A stretch of DNA of 64,000 nt, taken from Aquipuribacter nitratireducens. Lineage in GTDB: Bacteria > Actinomycetota > Actinomycetes > Actinomycetales > JBBAYJ01. The number at the start of each line of letters is the position of its first letter. The first letter of the stretch is position 1. The position numbers and the translations under genes are program-made. The notes beneath the pieces are model-generated. The model made no database searches. It saw only the letters and a program-made list of their open reading frames with translations, and was not told the origin of the DNA. The DNA is taken from the NCBI RefSeq assembly GCF_037860835.1, contig NZ_JBBEOG010000004.1:186001-250000 (forward strand). The letters are read 5' to 3'. This document shows positions 19,330-27,245 of this stretch, piece after piece.

Positions 19330-20613
19330 GTGCGTACCGACACCATCCTCTCGTCCCCGCCCGCCGGCGCCCCCGCGCGCCCCCGCACGGGCTTCTTCTC
19401 GCGCCTCGGCGTCCGCGAGCTCGTCCTCCTCGGCATGATCACGGCGGCCGGGCCGCTGACGATCGACCTCTACCTGCCGGCGTACCCCACGCTCGCGGCG
19501 GAGTTCGGCGTCGCCGAGACCCAGATCCAGCTCACCCTCACGGCGTGCGTCCTCGGCCTCGCCCTCGGCCAGCTCGTCATCGGTCCGGTCGCGGACCGGG
19601 TCGGTCGGCGCCTGCCCGTCGTCGTCGGGCTCGCCGGCTGGGCGGTGTCGTCGCTGCTCGTCGCTCTCGCCCCGACGCTCACGCTCATGACCGTCGGCCG
19701 CTTCCTCCAGGGGTTCGTCGTCTCCGCCGGCATGGTGACCGCGCGTGCGGTCCTGCGCGACCTGTCCGAGGGGCGCGACCTCGCACGGGCCTTCGCCCGG
19801 CTGTTCCTCGTCGTCGGCGCCGTCCCGATGGTCGCCCCGTTCCTCGGCTCCCTCGTCCTCGAGGTGACGAGCTGGCGCGGGGTGTTCGTCGTCCTCGCCG
19901 TCATCGGCGTGGTGCTCGCGTGCGTGACGGCGCTGCTGCTGCCGGAGACGCTGCCGAGGGAGCAGCGCCGGCCGGTGCCCGTCCGCTCGCTCGGCCGCGA
20001 GTACGGCCGCCTCCTCGTGGACCGCGACTTCATCGCGCCCGCGCTCGTCGCCTCGCTCGCTTTCGCCGGGCTCTTCGTCTACATCAACGGCTCCTCGTTC
20101 GTCCTGCAGGAGGAGTACGGGATCTCGAGCCTCGCGTACGGGTTCGTCTTCGCCGTCGTGACGGTCGCCCTCATCACCGGCAGCCAGATCTCGAGCTGGC
20201 TCGTCGGCAGGGTCGGCCTGCTCGCCGTCCTGCGGGGCGCCCCCGTGGTCGGCGCCGTGACGATCGGCGCGCTCGCCGTCGTGTCGGTGCTCGGCACGCT
20301 GCCCCTGCCGGTGCTCGTCGTCGGGCTCGCCGTCGCCATGGGCGTCGTCGGCCTCGCGATGCCGGCCGCCTCCGCCCACGTGCTGAGCGGCCAGCCGCCG
20401 CACCGGGCCGGACTCGCCTCCGGGCTCGTCGGCGTCCTGCAGTTCGCCGTCGGCGGCACGATCAGCCCGCTCGCCTCCGCGTTCGGCGCCGTGACGCCCA
20501 CGACCATGACGGGTCTCATGGCGGTGCTGTTCGCCGCCTCCGCCGCCATGGCCGTGCTCGTGCGCGCGGAGCCCGAGCCGGCGCGGGACCCGGCCGACCT
20601 CCTCGAGGCCTGA
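19330..20613 (+). CDS. Bcr/CflA-type MFS drug efflux transporter
   Basis: 427 residues with about twelve membrane segments. The first loop has MFS motif A in GPVADRVGRR, TM1 contains GPLTIDLYLPAYP, typical of the Bcr/CflA (DHA1) drug/proton antiporters such as bicyclomycin and chloramphenicol exporters. The long N-terminal tail ends at about residue 26. The GTG is very close to a probable -10 box, so the mRNA may be leaderless. A large palindrome directly upstream implies tight repression, perhaps released by a toxic compound. Substrate not predictable. Confidence 0.88.
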   Translation: MRTDTILSSPPAGAPARPRTGFFSRLGVRELVLLGMITAAGPLTIDLYLPAYPTLAAEFGVAETQIQLTLTACVLGLALGQLVIGPVADRVGRRLPVVVGLAGWAVSSLLVALAPTLTLMTVGRFLQGFVVSAGMVTARAVLRDLSEGRDLARAFARLFLVVGAVPMVAPFLGSLVLEVTSWRGVFVVLAVIGVVLACVTALLLPETLPREQRRPVPVRSLGREYGRLLVDRDFIAPALVASLAFAGLFVYINGSSFVLQEEYGISSLAYGFVFAVVTVALITGSQISSWLVGRVGLLAVLRGAPVVGAVTIGALAVVSVLGTLPLPVLVVGLAVAMGVVGLAMPAASAHVLSGQPPHRAGLASGLVGVLQFAVGGTISPLASAFGAVTPTTMTGLMAVLFAASAAMAVLVRAEPEPARDPADLLEA

Positions 20614-20638
20614 CGGCGGGCGCCGCGGCCCGCGGGCG

Positions 20639-21670
20639 TCAGGGCCGCAGCAGGACCTTGACCGACTCCCGGGCGTCCATCCGCCGGTAGGCCTCCGGCG
20701 CCTGCTCGAGCGGGAGCTCGGTGTCGAAGACCGCCCCGGGGCGCAGGGCACCGTCGAGGACCTTCGGCAGCAGCGTCGGCAGGTAGGCGCGGACGGACGC
20801 GACACCCCCGGCGAGCCCGACGTTGCGGCCGAACATCTGCCGGACCGGCACCTCGACGCCGTGCGGGACCCCGACGAAGCCGACCGTCGCGCCCGGCCGG
20901 GCCACGGCGAACGCCGTCGACATCGCCTGGCCGGTGCCGACGCACTCCAGCACGGCGTCGGCGCCCACGCCGTCGGTGAGGCCGAGCACCGCCTGCTCGC
21001 CGGCCTCGCCGCGCTCCTCGACGACGTCGGTGGCGCCGAAGGCCCGCGCGAGCGCCTGCCGGTCCGCATGACGGCTCATCGCGACGATGCGCCCGGCCCC
21101 CTGCTCCCGGGCCGCGAGGACGCCGCACAGCCCGACCGCGCCGTCGCCCACCACGACGACCGACGACCCCTCCCGCACGCCCGCGGCACGTGCGGCGTGC
21201 CAACCGGTCCCCATGACGTCGCTGCAGGCGAGCAGGTCCCGAAGCACGTCGTCGGGCGGCGGGGAGGCCGCGTCGTAGCCGTCGACCGCCACGAGGGTGC
21301 CGTCCGCCATCGGCACGCGCACGAGCTCCGCCTGGCAGCCGTTGACGCCGCCCCCGACGACGCACGAGGTCTGGACCCCGGCGAGGCAGTGGGCGCAGTG
21401 CCCGCAGCTGTAGGTGAAGGGCGAGACGACGACCTGCCCGGGGCGGACGGCGCGGACGTCGCGCCCCACCTCCGCCACCACCCCGACGTGCTCGTGCCCG
21501 ATCGGCCGGGGCTCGCGCACCGGGCTCTCGCCTCGGTAGGGCCACAGGTCCGAGCCGCACACGCAGGCGGCGAGGACCCGGACCACGGCGTCGGTCGGCT
21601 CGACGACCGCCGCGTCGGGCCGGGTCTCGGAGCGGACGTCACGGGGGGCGTGGATGACGGTGGCGCGCAC
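20639..21670 (-). CDS. Zinc-dependent alcohol dehydrogenase
   Basis: A 343-residue medium-chain dehydrogenase. Catalytic zinc ligands lie in AACVCGSDLWPY and IGHEHVG; structural zinc cysteines in SCGHCAHCLAGVQTSC; the NAD(P) loop is VVVGDGAVGLCGVLAA. The GTG at 21670 is chosen over ATG 21682 because TATGGT stands seven bases before it and the protein then begins with the family's usual RATVIHAPRDVR. It is divergent from purD across 68 bp and converges on the transporter gene. Substrate unknown. Confidence 0.88.
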   Translation of the reverse strand: MRATVIHAPRDVRSETRPDAAVVEPTDAVVRVLAACVCGSDLWPYRGESPVREPRPIGHEHVGVVAEVGRDVRAVRPGQVVVSPFTYSCGHCAHCLAGVQTSCVVGGGVNGCQAELVRVPMADGTLVAVDGYDAASPPPDDVLRDLLACSDVMGTGWHAARAAGVREGSSVVVVGDGAVGLCGVLAAREQGAGRIVAMSRHADRQALARAFGATDVVEERGEAGEQAVLGLTDGVGADAVLECVGTGQAMSTAFAVARPGATVGFVGVPHGVEVPVRQMFGRNVGLAGGVASVRAYLPTLLPKVLDGALRPGAVFDTELPLEQAPEAYRRMDARESVKVLLRP

Positions 21671-21677
21671 GCCCGTG

Positions 21678-21683
21678 ACCATA
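21678..21683 (-). promoter_or_regulatory. -10 box of the alcohol dehydrogenase gene, probably leaderless
   Basis: TATGGT on the minus strand, seven bases before the GTG at 21670. The spacing puts the transcription start at or next to the start codon. Confidence 0.5.
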
Positions 21684-21724
21684 CGGGCATCCGGGCGGAC
21701 CGACCCGCCGGGTGCTCCTGGCGC

Positions 21725-21730
21725 TAGCCT
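21725..21730 (+). promoter_or_regulatory. -10 box of purD, probably leaderless
   Basis: TAGCCT eight bases before the GTG at 21739. There is no ribosome binding site. Divergent from the -10 box at 21678-21683. Confidence 0.5.
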
Positions 21731-21738
21731 CGCGGACC

Positions 21739-23004
21739 GTGCGGGTCCTCGTCGTCGGGTCAGGTGCCAGGGAGCACGCCATCGTCCGGTCGCTGCTGGC
21801 CGAGGAGGGCGTCGACCACGTCGTCGCGGCGCCGGGCAACCCCGGCATGGCAGCGGCCGGCGCGGAGTGCCGTGACCACGACCCGGTCGACGTCGCCGGT
21901 GTCGCCGAGCTCGCCGTCGGCGTGCAGGCGGACCTCGTCGTCGTCGGACCGGAGGCGCCGCTCGTCGCCGGGGTCGCCGACGCCGTCCGTGCCGCGGGCA
22001 TCCCGTGCTTCGGGCCGTCGGCCGCCGCGGCCCGGCTCGAGGCGAGCAAGGCGTTCGCGAAGGAGGTCATGGCCGACGCCGGCGTCGCGACGGCCCGGCC
22101 GCGGGTGTGCCGGGACCTCGCGGAGGTGGAGGCCGCCCTCGACGAGCTCGGTGCCCCCCACGTGGTGAAGGACGACGGGCTCGCCGCCGGCAAGGGCGTC
22201 GTCGTCACCGACAGCCGCGAGGTCGCCCTCGCCCACGCGCGGGCGTGCCTCGAGCAGCCGCACTCGACGGTCGTCGTCGAGGAGTACCTCGACGGGCCCG
22301 AGCTGTCGGTGTTCTGCGTGTGCGACGGGCGCGACGTCGTCGCGCTCCCGCCCGCGCAGGACTTCAAGCGGCTCCGCGACGGCGGCCAGGGCCCGAACAC
22401 GGGTGGGATGGGCGCGTACTCGCCGGTGCCGTGGCTGCCGGAGGGTGTCGTCGACGACGTCGTCGAGCACGTGGCCCGGCCGGTGCTCGCGGAGATGGAC
22501 CGGCGGGGCACGCCGTTCACGGGCGTCCTCTACTGCGGGCTCGCCCTCACCGCGGAGGGCATCCGCGTCGTCGAGTTCAACGTGCGGCTCGGCGACCCGG
22601 AGGCGCAGGTCGTCCTCGCCCGGCTCGGGACGCCGCTCGGCCACCTGCTCCTCGCCGCCGCGCAGGGCCGGCTCGCCGAGCACGTGCGTGCGGCGGGCGG
22701 GCTGCGGGAGTCGGCCGCGGCGGCCGTCGGGGTGGTCCTCGCCGCGGCCGGCTACCCGGAGTCGCCCCGCACCGGCGACGCCGTCCTCGGGCTCGAGTCC
22801 GTCGACGACGTCGCGGGCGCCCACGTCCTCCACGCCGGCACCGCGGTCCGCGACGGCCACGTCGTGACCGCCGGCGGGCGGGTCGTGACGGTCGTCGGGA
22901 CCGGAGCGGACGTCGCCGCGGCCCGCGACACCGCCTACCGGGCGGTGGAGCGGGTGCACGTGCCGGGCGGCCAGCTGCGGCTCGACGTCGCCGCCGGGGT
23001 CTGA
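21739..23004 (+). CDS. purD: Phosphoribosylamine--glycine ligase
   Basis: Makes GAR from phosphoribosylamine, glycine and ATP, the second step of purine synthesis. 421 residues, standard for PurD. Visible: VLVVGSGAREHAI at residue 3, KAFAKEVMADAGVATA near 109, GLAAGKGVVV near 148 (ATP-grasp loop), LDGPELSVF near 183, RLRDGGQGPNTGGMGAYSP near 213 and FNVRLGDPEAQ near 285. GTG 21739 gives the normal N-terminus; the frame extends nine codons further left with no support. It converges with the carboxypeptidase gene. Confidence 0.97.
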   Translation: MRVLVVGSGAREHAIVRSLLAEEGVDHVVAAPGNPGMAAAGAECRDHDPVDVAGVAELAVGVQADLVVVGPEAPLVAGVADAVRAAGIPCFGPSAAAARLEASKAFAKEVMADAGVATARPRVCRDLAEVEAALDELGAPHVVKDDGLAAGKGVVVTDSREVALAHARACLEQPHSTVVVEEYLDGPELSVFCVCDGRDVVALPPAQDFKRLRDGGQGPNTGGMGAYSPVPWLPEGVVDDVVEHVARPVLAEMDRRGTPFTGVLYCGLALTAEGIRVVEFNVRLGDPEAQVVLARLGTPLGHLLLAAAQGRLAEHVRAAGGLRESAAAAVGVVLAAAGYPESPRTGDAVLGLESVDDVAGAHVLHAGTAVRDGHVVTAGGRVVTVVGTGADVAAARDTAYRAVERVHVPGGQLRLDVAAGV

Positions 23005-23017
23005 GGCCCCGCGCCGC

Positions 23018-24562
23018 TCAGCCGGTCGCGCGGGCCACGAACGCCCGGAGGTCCTCGCACTGCTGCAGCCGCGAGGGCTCGTGCAGGTACATCATGTGCC
23101 CGCTCTCGTAGTACGCGGTCTCCACCCGCTCGAGCGCCTCGGCGGGCACCCGCAGCTGCGCGACCGTGTCCTCCGCGGCCGCGAAGGGCGTCGCGCCGTC
23201 GTAGTAGCCGCACGCGACGTGGACGCGCAGGTGGGGGTTGCGCCGCAGCAGCGCCCCGAGGTCCTCCGTCACGCTGACAGCGCGACCCTCGAACTCCTTG
23301 TAGCTCCACGGGTGGACGAGCTCGCTCAGCACCTTGTACGGCAGGTCGTTGCGGTAGCCGAGCTCCGTCGCGGAGTAGTGGAGGTACGCGGCGGTGTAGG
23401 GCCCGCCGGTCGCGGTGATAAAGGGGTCGACGCTCGGGCGCTCGTGGACGGCGTCGTCCTCGTGCCCGACGAAGCGGCCGTCGAGGCGCCCGACGACCTT
23501 CCGCTCGTGGCGCAGCAGCTCCGCGTAGAACCGCTGGTGCTCCACCCGCAGGCCCGCGCGGTCGAGGTAGTCCTCCGACAGCCCGGTGAGCTCGGCGGCG
23601 CGGGCGACGACGCGGGCGCGCTCCTCGGCATCGAGGTGGGAGCCGGCGGCGAGCGCGGCGGCGTACGCGCCGCGGGCGAAGTCGGCGGCCGCGGCGAGGT
23701 GGTCGGCGAGCGCCACCCCCTGCCCGGCCGCGCCGTGGTAGTGCGCGATGGCCGCGTACGTCGGGAGGAAGCCGACGTACGCGCGGTCGTCGCCGGGGTG
23801 GAACCGGATGGTCCCCATGTCGAGGACCATGCTGATGAGCATGATCCCGTTGACGTGCAGGTGGTGGCGCTGCTGGAGGTGGGAGGCGACGGCGACCGCG
23901 CGCAGGGTCCCGTAGGACTCGCCCGCGAGGAGCTTCGGCGACAGCCACCGGTCGTTGCGGGTGGTCCACAGCCGGATGAGCTCCGACACCGACTCGACGT
24001 CGCCGCCGTAGCCGTGGAACTCCTTGGCGTCCCGCCCGGACCGCACGCGCGACCAGCCCGTCGAGACGGGGTCGATGAACACGAGGTCGCTGACGGCGAG
24101 CAGGGTCTGCGGGTTGTCGGCGAGGCGGCCGGGCGGCGGCAGGAGGTCGCCGGCGTCGCCGAGCACGACCCGGCGCGGGCCGAGCAGACCGAGGTGGAGC
24201 CACACGCTCGAGGCGCCGGGACCGCCGTTGAAGACGAACGTCACGGGGCGGGCCGGGTCGGGGGAGCCGCCGCCGTCGAGGACCTCGTAGCTCGTGACGG
24301 CGATCTCTGCGACCGCCGTGTGGCCCTCGAACCCCTTCTCCCCGGAGGTCTCCCGGCGGAGCACGAGGCGGCCCGAGCGCGCCCGGTACCGCAGGTCGCC
24401 GGTGCCGGTGGCGAGGGTGTGCTCGGTGGTGACGAGGGTGTCGGCGGGCTCCTCGGCCAGGGTGGTGGTCGTGCTGGGCCGCTCCGGTGCCGTGCCTGCG
24501 CCCGCGGTCGCGTCGTCGTGCGCGGTGTCGGGACCGGGGTCGGGCGTCGTCTCCTCGCTCAC
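23018..24562 (-). CDS. S10 family serine carboxypeptidase-like protein
   Basis: A 514-residue alpha/beta hydrolase of peptidase family S10. Catalytic triad visible: Ser216 in GESYGTLR, Asp455 in CGYYDGATPF and His489 in ESGHMMY; the oxyanion region is FNGGPGASSVW. There is no signal peptide: the first 60 residues are acidic and Thr-rich, so it is probably cytoplasmic, as for other actinobacterial members. GTG 24562 is preferred over GTG 24571 because the first lies seven bases after TAGGGT, whereas the second would overlap that box. Divergent from purC. Substrate unknown. Confidence 0.87.
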   Translation of the reverse strand: MSEETTPDPGPDTAHDDATAGAGTAPERPSTTTTLAEEPADTLVTTEHTLATGTGDLRYRARSGRLVLRRETSGEKGFEGHTAVAEIAVTSYEVLDGGGSPDPARPVTFVFNGGPGASSVWLHLGLLGPRRVVLGDAGDLLPPPGRLADNPQTLLAVSDLVFIDPVSTGWSRVRSGRDAKEFHGYGGDVESVSELIRLWTTRNDRWLSPKLLAGESYGTLRAVAVASHLQQRHHLHVNGIMLISMVLDMGTIRFHPGDDRAYVGFLPTYAAIAHYHGAAGQGVALADHLAAAADFARGAYAAALAAGSHLDAEERARVVARAAELTGLSEDYLDRAGLRVEHQRFYAELLRHERKVVGRLDGRFVGHEDDAVHERPSVDPFITATGGPYTAAYLHYSATELGYRNDLPYKVLSELVHPWSYKEFEGRAVSVTEDLGALLRRNPHLRVHVACGYYDGATPFAAAEDTVAQLRVPAEALERVETAYYESGHMMYLHEPSRLQQCEDLRAFVARATG

Positions 24563-24569
24563 GCGGGCC

Positions 24570-24575
24570 ACCCTA
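24570..24575 (-). promoter_or_regulatory. -10 box of the S10 peptidase gene, probably leaderless
   Basis: TAGGGT on the minus strand, seven bases before the GTG at 24562, back to back with the purC box. Confidence 0.45.
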
Positions 24576-24584
24576 CGAGCGCCC

Positions 24585-24590
24585 TACGAT
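24585..24590 (+). promoter_or_regulatory. -10 box of purC, probably leaderless
   Basis: TACGAT seven bases before the GTG at 24598, with no ribosome binding site between. Confidence 0.5.
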
Positions 24591-24597
24591 CGCGCAG

Positions 24598-25503
24598 GTG
24601 CCCGCACCCTCCCTGCCCGCGCCGCCCGACCTCGACGGCTGGGTGCACCGCTTCTCCGGCAAGGTCCGCGACGTCTACGCGCCCGCGACGCCGCACCCGG
24701 CCGGTGACGTCCTGCTCCTGGTCGCCAGCGACCGGGTGAGCGCGTACGACCACGTGCTGTCGACGCCCGTGCCGGGCAAGGGCGCCGTGCTCACCGCCCT
24801 GTCGCGGTGGTGGTTCGAGCAGCTGGCCGATCTCGTCGACCACCACGTCGTCGACGCGCCGGTGCCCGCTGCCGTGGCCGGGCGGGCGGTCGTCGTCCGC
24901 GCCCTCGACATGGTCCCGGTCGAGTGCGTCGCGCGCGGGTGGCTGTCCGGCTCCGGCACCGCGGAGTACCGCGCGAGCGGCGCGGTGTGCGGCGTGCCGC
25001 TGCCGGCAGGGCTCACCGAGGGCTCGCGCCTGCCGGAGCCGGTGTTCACCCCGGCCACGAAGGCCGCCCTCGGCGACCACGACGAGAACGTCACCTTCGA
25101 GCACGTCGTCGGGACCGTCGGCCGCGACACGGCTGAGGAGCTGCGGCGGATCACCCTCGCCGTGTACGCCCGCGCCGTCGAGGTCGCCGCGCGCGCGGGG
25201 ATCATCGTCGCCGACACGAAGCTCGAGCTGGGCCGCGTGCCCGGCGGCGACGGCCGCCTCGTGCTGGGCGACGAGGTCCTGACACCGGACTCCAGCCGCT
25301 ACTGGCCCGCCGACGCGTGGTCGCCCGGCCGGCCGCAGCCGAGCCTCGACAAGCAGGTGGTGCGCGACTGGCTCACCTCGCCTGCCTCGGGCTGGGACCG
25401 GGACTCCGGCGAGGCCCCGCCGCCGCTGCCCGACGACGTCGTCGACCGCACGGCGGCGGGCTACCGGGAGGTGTACCGGCGGCTCACGGGAGCCGATCTC
25501 TAG
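24598..25503 (+). CDS. purC: Phosphoribosylaminoimidazole-succinocarboxamide synthase (SAICAR synthetase)
   Basis: Condenses CAIR with aspartate using ATP in purine synthesis. 301 residues, the length of the longer PurC type. Signatures: FSGKVRDVYA near residue 18 (phosphate loop), LVASDRVSAYDHVL near 40-53, VPVECVARGWLSGSG near 107-121, KAALGDHDENVTFE near 156-169, ADTKLELG near 205 and LTPDSSRYWPAD near 228. The GTG start is supported by TACGAT seven bases upstream. It is divergent from the S10 peptidase and converges on the MBL-fold gene. Confidence 0.97.
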   Translation: MPAPSLPAPPDLDGWVHRFSGKVRDVYAPATPHPAGDVLLLVASDRVSAYDHVLSTPVPGKGAVLTALSRWWFEQLADLVDHHVVDAPVPAAVAGRAVVVRALDMVPVECVARGWLSGSGTAEYRASGAVCGVPLPAGLTEGSRLPEPVFTPATKAALGDHDENVTFEHVVGTVGRDTAEELRRITLAVYARAVEVAARAGIIVADTKLELGRVPGGDGRLVLGDEVLTPDSSRYWPADAWSPGRPQPSLDKQVVRDWLTSPASGWDRDSGEAPPPLPDDVVDRTAAGYREVYRRLTGADL

Positions 25504-25527
25504 CGGAGCCGTGGCGGGTCAGGCGGG

Positions 25528-26190
25528 TCAGGCGGACCAGGGGCCCTCGGTCGCGAGGTCGTGGACGGCGGCCCTGCCGAGCCGGCGGACGTGGCCGAGG
25601 TACACCTCGCGTCGCTCCTCCCGCAGCAGCGCGTCGTGGACGGGGAGCACGACCCGCGGCTCGACGGTCCGGACGAACTCGACCGTCTCCTTCACCGCGG
25701 CCCACGGGGCGTTGAGCGGCACCGCGAGAGCGTCGACGCTGCCGGGCGTCGCCTCGTAGGAGTCGCCCGGGTGGAACAGCGTCGCGCGGTCCCCGCGGAC
25801 GACGAGACCGACGTTGCCGACGCGCGGCACGTCCGCGTGGATGAGGGCGTGCCGACCACCGACGGCTGTCACGTGGAGGTCGCCGAGGTCGAGCCGGTCG
25901 GCCACCGCCAGCGTCTCCGCGGTGACGCCCTCGGCCGCGAGGGTCTCCTGCGCCCCGGCCTCGGCGAGCAGGCGCGCGGCGGGGTGCGCGTCGGCGAGCG
26001 CGCGGACGGTCGCGGGGTCGCAGTGGTCGGCGTGGGTGTGGGTCACGAGGACCGCGTCGAGGGCGGCGCCGTCGAGGAGAGCGGCGAGGCGGCCCGGCAC
26101 GTCGGGGGAGAAGGCGCCGGGGTCGACGAGCAGCCGGCTGCCGCCCTCCTCGACGAGCAGGCACGAGTGGCCGAGCGACGTCACGCGCAT
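25528..26190 (-). CDS. MBL-fold metal-dependent hydrolase
   Basis: A 220-residue metallo-beta-lactamase fold protein of the UlaG-like type: GHSCLLVEEGG at the start, the metal motif HTHADHCD near residue 50, and LFHPGDSYEA near residue 142 with a C-terminal VLPVHDALL. The second metal site is kept, so it is probably an active hydrolase on a phosphorylated or lactone-type substrate. TAGGAC stands six bases before the ATG, so the mRNA may be leaderless. It converges with purC and is divergent from an uncharacterised gene. Confidence 0.85.
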   Translation of the reverse strand: MRVTSLGHSCLLVEEGGSRLLVDPGAFSPDVPGRLAALLDGAALDAVLVTHTHADHCDPATVRALADAHPAARLLAEAGAQETLAAEGVTAETLAVADRLDLGDLHVTAVGGRHALIHADVPRVGNVGLVVRGDRATLFHPGDSYEATPGSVDALAVPLNAPWAAVKETVEFVRTVEPRVVLPVHDALLREERREVYLGHVRRLGRAAVHDLATEGPWSA

Positions 26191-26274
26191 GCAGCGGTCC
26201 TACACCCGCGCGGGCGCCGGCGCAGCACGGCGCGAGCCTTGTGCGGGCGGCCGCCGGGTGCTGCGATGGGGGAC

Positions 26275-26913
26275 GTGTCGAGCCCCTCCGCCGATGACCT
26301 GCGCCGCACCGTCGTCGCCCTGCACGCCGTCGCCGAGCACGTCATGTCCGGGCCGCAGCACCGCGACAGCGGCACCATCCGGTTGCAGGTCACGCCCGGC
26401 GCGATCGAGACCGTGGCGCCGCCGGCGGTCCGGCTGCTCGGCGACCGGGTCGTCGGGCCGGGCGGCGAGGTCGTGCTCGACGGCGGCCGGACGCTCGCCG
26501 AGGTGGGCGCCGCGGTCGGCGTCACCGCGGGCGTCCCGGTCGACCTCTACACCGACCACGCGGAGCTCGGGCCGGACGAGCCCGTCGCCGTGAGCGCCGA
26601 TGCCGCCACCGTGGTCCTCGAGTGGTTCGCCGTCGGGGCCGCCGCCCTCGTGACCTTCGCCCCGGAGGAGACGCCCGTGCTGTGGCCGGAGCACTTCGAC
26701 CTCGCCGTCACGGTCGACGGGGTGAACTACGGCGTCTCACCCGGCGACGGGTTCTCCGCCACGCCGTACGCCTACGTCGGCCCCCACTCCCCGGTCGACG
26801 ACCCGTTCTTCGACGCGCCCTTCGGTGCCGTCCGCACGTGGGACCAGGTGCCCGACGCCGCCTCGCTCGCCGCGTTCTTCACCGAGGGCAGGCAGCACGC
26901 CCGACGCGATTAG
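26275..26913 (+). CDS. Conserved protein of unknown function
   Basis: A 212-residue acidic protein with no signal peptide or membrane segment. Notable stretches are LRRTVVALHAVAEHVMSGPQ at the start and LWPEHFDLAVTVDGVNYGVSPGD near residue 140; the second, Trp-Pro-Glu-His-Phe-Asp, recalls a conserved actinobacterial family of unknown role. GTG 26275 follows TGCGAT by seven bases and is preferred; ATG 26266 is in frame. The stop lies just before purS (nine bases to its start), and the purS -10 box is right at the stop codon. Confidence 0.7.
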   Translation: MSSPSADDLRRTVVALHAVAEHVMSGPQHRDSGTIRLQVTPGAIETVAPPAVRLLGDRVVGPGGEVVLDGGRTLAEVGAAVGVTAGVPVDLYTDHAELGPDEPVAVSADAATVVLEWFAVGAAALVTFAPEETPVLWPEHFDLAVTVDGVNYGVSPGDGFSATPYAYVGPHSPVDDPFFDAPFGAVRTWDQVPDAASLAAFFTEGRQHARRD

Positions 26914-26916
26914 GCT
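26911..26916 (+). promoter_or_regulatory. -10 box of purS, probably leaderless
   Basis: TAGGCT six bases before the purS ATG, overlapping the stop codon of the preceding gene. Confidence 0.45.
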
Positions 26917-26922
26917 CGCGGC

Positions 26923-27168
26923 ATGCCGCGCATCGTCGTCGAGGTCATGCCGAAGCCCGAGATCCTCGACCCCCAGGGCACCGCCATCACCCACGCCCTG
27001 GGCCGGCTCGGCTTCGAGGGGCTCGGCGAGGTCCGGCAGGGCAAGCGCTTCGAGGTGGCCGTCGACGCGGTCGACGACGCCACCCTCGCCCGCGTCCGCG
27101 AGGCTGCCGAGACCCTGCTGAGCAACCCGGTGATCGAGGACGTGGTGGCGGTCCGCGCCGCCGACTGA
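26923..27168 (+). CDS. purS: Phosphoribosylformylglycinamidine synthase subunit PurS
   Basis: The small structural subunit of the three-part FGAM synthase (PurS-PurQ-PurL), which channels ammonia between the glutaminase and synthetase. 81 residues, normal. Visible: VVEVMPKPEILDPQGTAI at residues 5-22 and GRLGFEGLGEVRQGKRFEV near 27-45, both typical. Its partners purQ and purL are not downstream; they lie about 34 kb to the right, beyond the flagellar island. A hairpin and one copy of a 19-bp inverted repeat follow the stop. Confidence 0.95.
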   Translation: MPRIVVEVMPKPEILDPQGTAITHALGRLGFEGLGEVRQGKRFEVAVDAVDDATLARVREAAETLLSNPVIEDVVAVRAAD

Positions 27169-27192
27169 GCGCGAGCCGCGGCCGACCGGCAT

Positions 27193-27211
27193 GAAAGGGG
27201 GATTCGTCCCG
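27193..27211 (+). repeat. Left copy of a 19-bp inverted repeat flanking the DUF559 gene
   Basis: GAAAGGGGGATTCGTCCCG, matching 18 of 19 bases of the reverse complement of 28231-28249. It contains a small internal palindrome, GGGA with TCCC. The two copies bracket a single gene. Confidence 0.75.
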
Positions 27212-27224
27212 CGACACGCCGCCG

Positions 27225-27245
27225 ACGGTGGGACAGACCCACCGT
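27225..27245. terminator. Perfect hairpin between purS and the convergent DUF559 gene
   Basis: ACGGTGGG (27225-27232) and CCCACCGT (27238-27245), an eight-base perfect stem with a five-base loop ending next to the DUF559 stop codon. Probably a bidirectional terminator; no T-tract. Confidence 0.5.
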
